Source: Amycolatopsis sp. EV170708-02-1 (lineage in GTDB: Bacteria > Actinomycetota > Actinomycetes > Mycobacteriales > Pseudonocardiaceae). Taken from it: a DNA stretch of 64,000 nt. Below the pieces are notes generated by a model. That model was not told the origin of the DNA, did no database searches, and saw only the letters and a list, made by a program, of their open reading frames with translations. Positions 63,892-64,000 of this stretch are shown piece after piece (position 1 is the first letter of the stretch; each line of letters begins with the position of its first letter). The position numbers and the translations under genes are program-made. Location of the stretch: positions 6,944,001 through 7,008,000 of the forward strand of contig NZ_CP092497.1 of the NCBI RefSeq assembly GCF_022479115.1, written 5' to 3'.

Positions 63892-64000
63892 TTCCCTGCA
63901 CCTCCAGAAGTGAGTACCTCGGTGGCGATGCGCTGTCGCCAGGTTTCGAATGCCGGGAGTTCGCCGTCGACCACGGTCGCCGGGCGCACCTCCTGGGTGA
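63888..64000 (-). CDS. UnbL/E3 (DUF1702), C-terminal fragment
   Basis: The last 36 residues of a gene entering from the right edge. The frame ends VVDGELPAFETWRQRIATEVLTSGGAGK and stops at 63888-63890, overlapping the UnbV start. The DG-x-PA-x-x-x-WRQ-x-I pattern matches the end of the DUF1702 gene at 32872, and UnbL precedes UnbV in enediyne cassettes. The rest of the gene lies outside the window. Confidence 0.65.
   Translation of the reverse strand, partial: TQEVRPATVVDGELPAFETWRQRIATEVLTSGGAGK

Overview
The window is high-GC actinobacterial chromosome. GTG and TTG starts, ATGA-coupled operons, WXG100/type VII, SARP and ROK genes and intergenic palindromes of the kind common in Pseudonocardiales point to Amycolatopsis or a close relative; the genus is an inference from style. 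Almost all genes are intact and tightly packed. Two genes (3.9-4.9 kb and 48.8-54.6 kb) are each broken by one missing base in a run of four G/C, which looks more like sequencing error than decay.

Region 1 (0-31 kb) is mostly general metabolism and regulation: an MFS exporter with a divergent LacI-type regulator and operator; a secreted I36-type protein; tRNA-Arg(UCU); an ECF41/SigJ-type sigma factor with five matching promoters in front of a ferritin-like enzyme, an epimerase plus flavoprotein pair, a free-standing copy of the sigma factor's C-terminal domain, and a cupin; an amidase operon (amiC-like, amiS, amiE) beside a MarR regulator; an MFS/HxlR pair; a PLP decarboxylase with an amino-acid permease; split LigD-type polymerase and ligase genes; a TetR gene with a perfect palindromic operator; a WXG100 plus Ntox44 toxin pair with no visible immunity gene; an IS30 remnant; and a DUF222/HNH gene.

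Region 2 (31-41 kb) is rich in regulators: three paralogous NarL/DesR-type response regulators, a histidine kinase made of two fused kinase units, an AraC, a SARP and an HxlR-SCP2 protein. A DUF1702 gene, the family of the enediyne protein UnbL/E3, sits among them. A 160-bp fold-back element is inserted in a CTAG that must once have been the shared stop codon of the kinase and a convergent response regulator.

Region 3 (41-45.5 kb) is a run of mostly unrecognised small genes with an FAD/NAD(P) oxidoreductase, an AhpD-like protein and a 63-residue peptide ending in a Cys-rich tail.

Region 4 (45.6-64 kb) is an enediyne biosynthetic locus in two same-strand operons separated by a divergent secreted S33-type hydrolase. 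Operon A runs PksE, hot-dog thioesterase (E10/TEBC), flavin reductase (E6-like), a 55-aa protein, and acyl-CoA carboxylase beta and epsilon subunits. Operon B runs UnbL/E3 (cut by the window edge), UnbV/E4, UnbU/E5, cytochrome P450, a DUF5987-type protein, a GMC oxidoreductase and an AhpD-like protein. PksE and the thioesterase would build the polyene; the carboxylase subunits would supply malonyl-CoA; the UnbL/V/U and redox proteins would act on core formation. The product cannot be read from this window.
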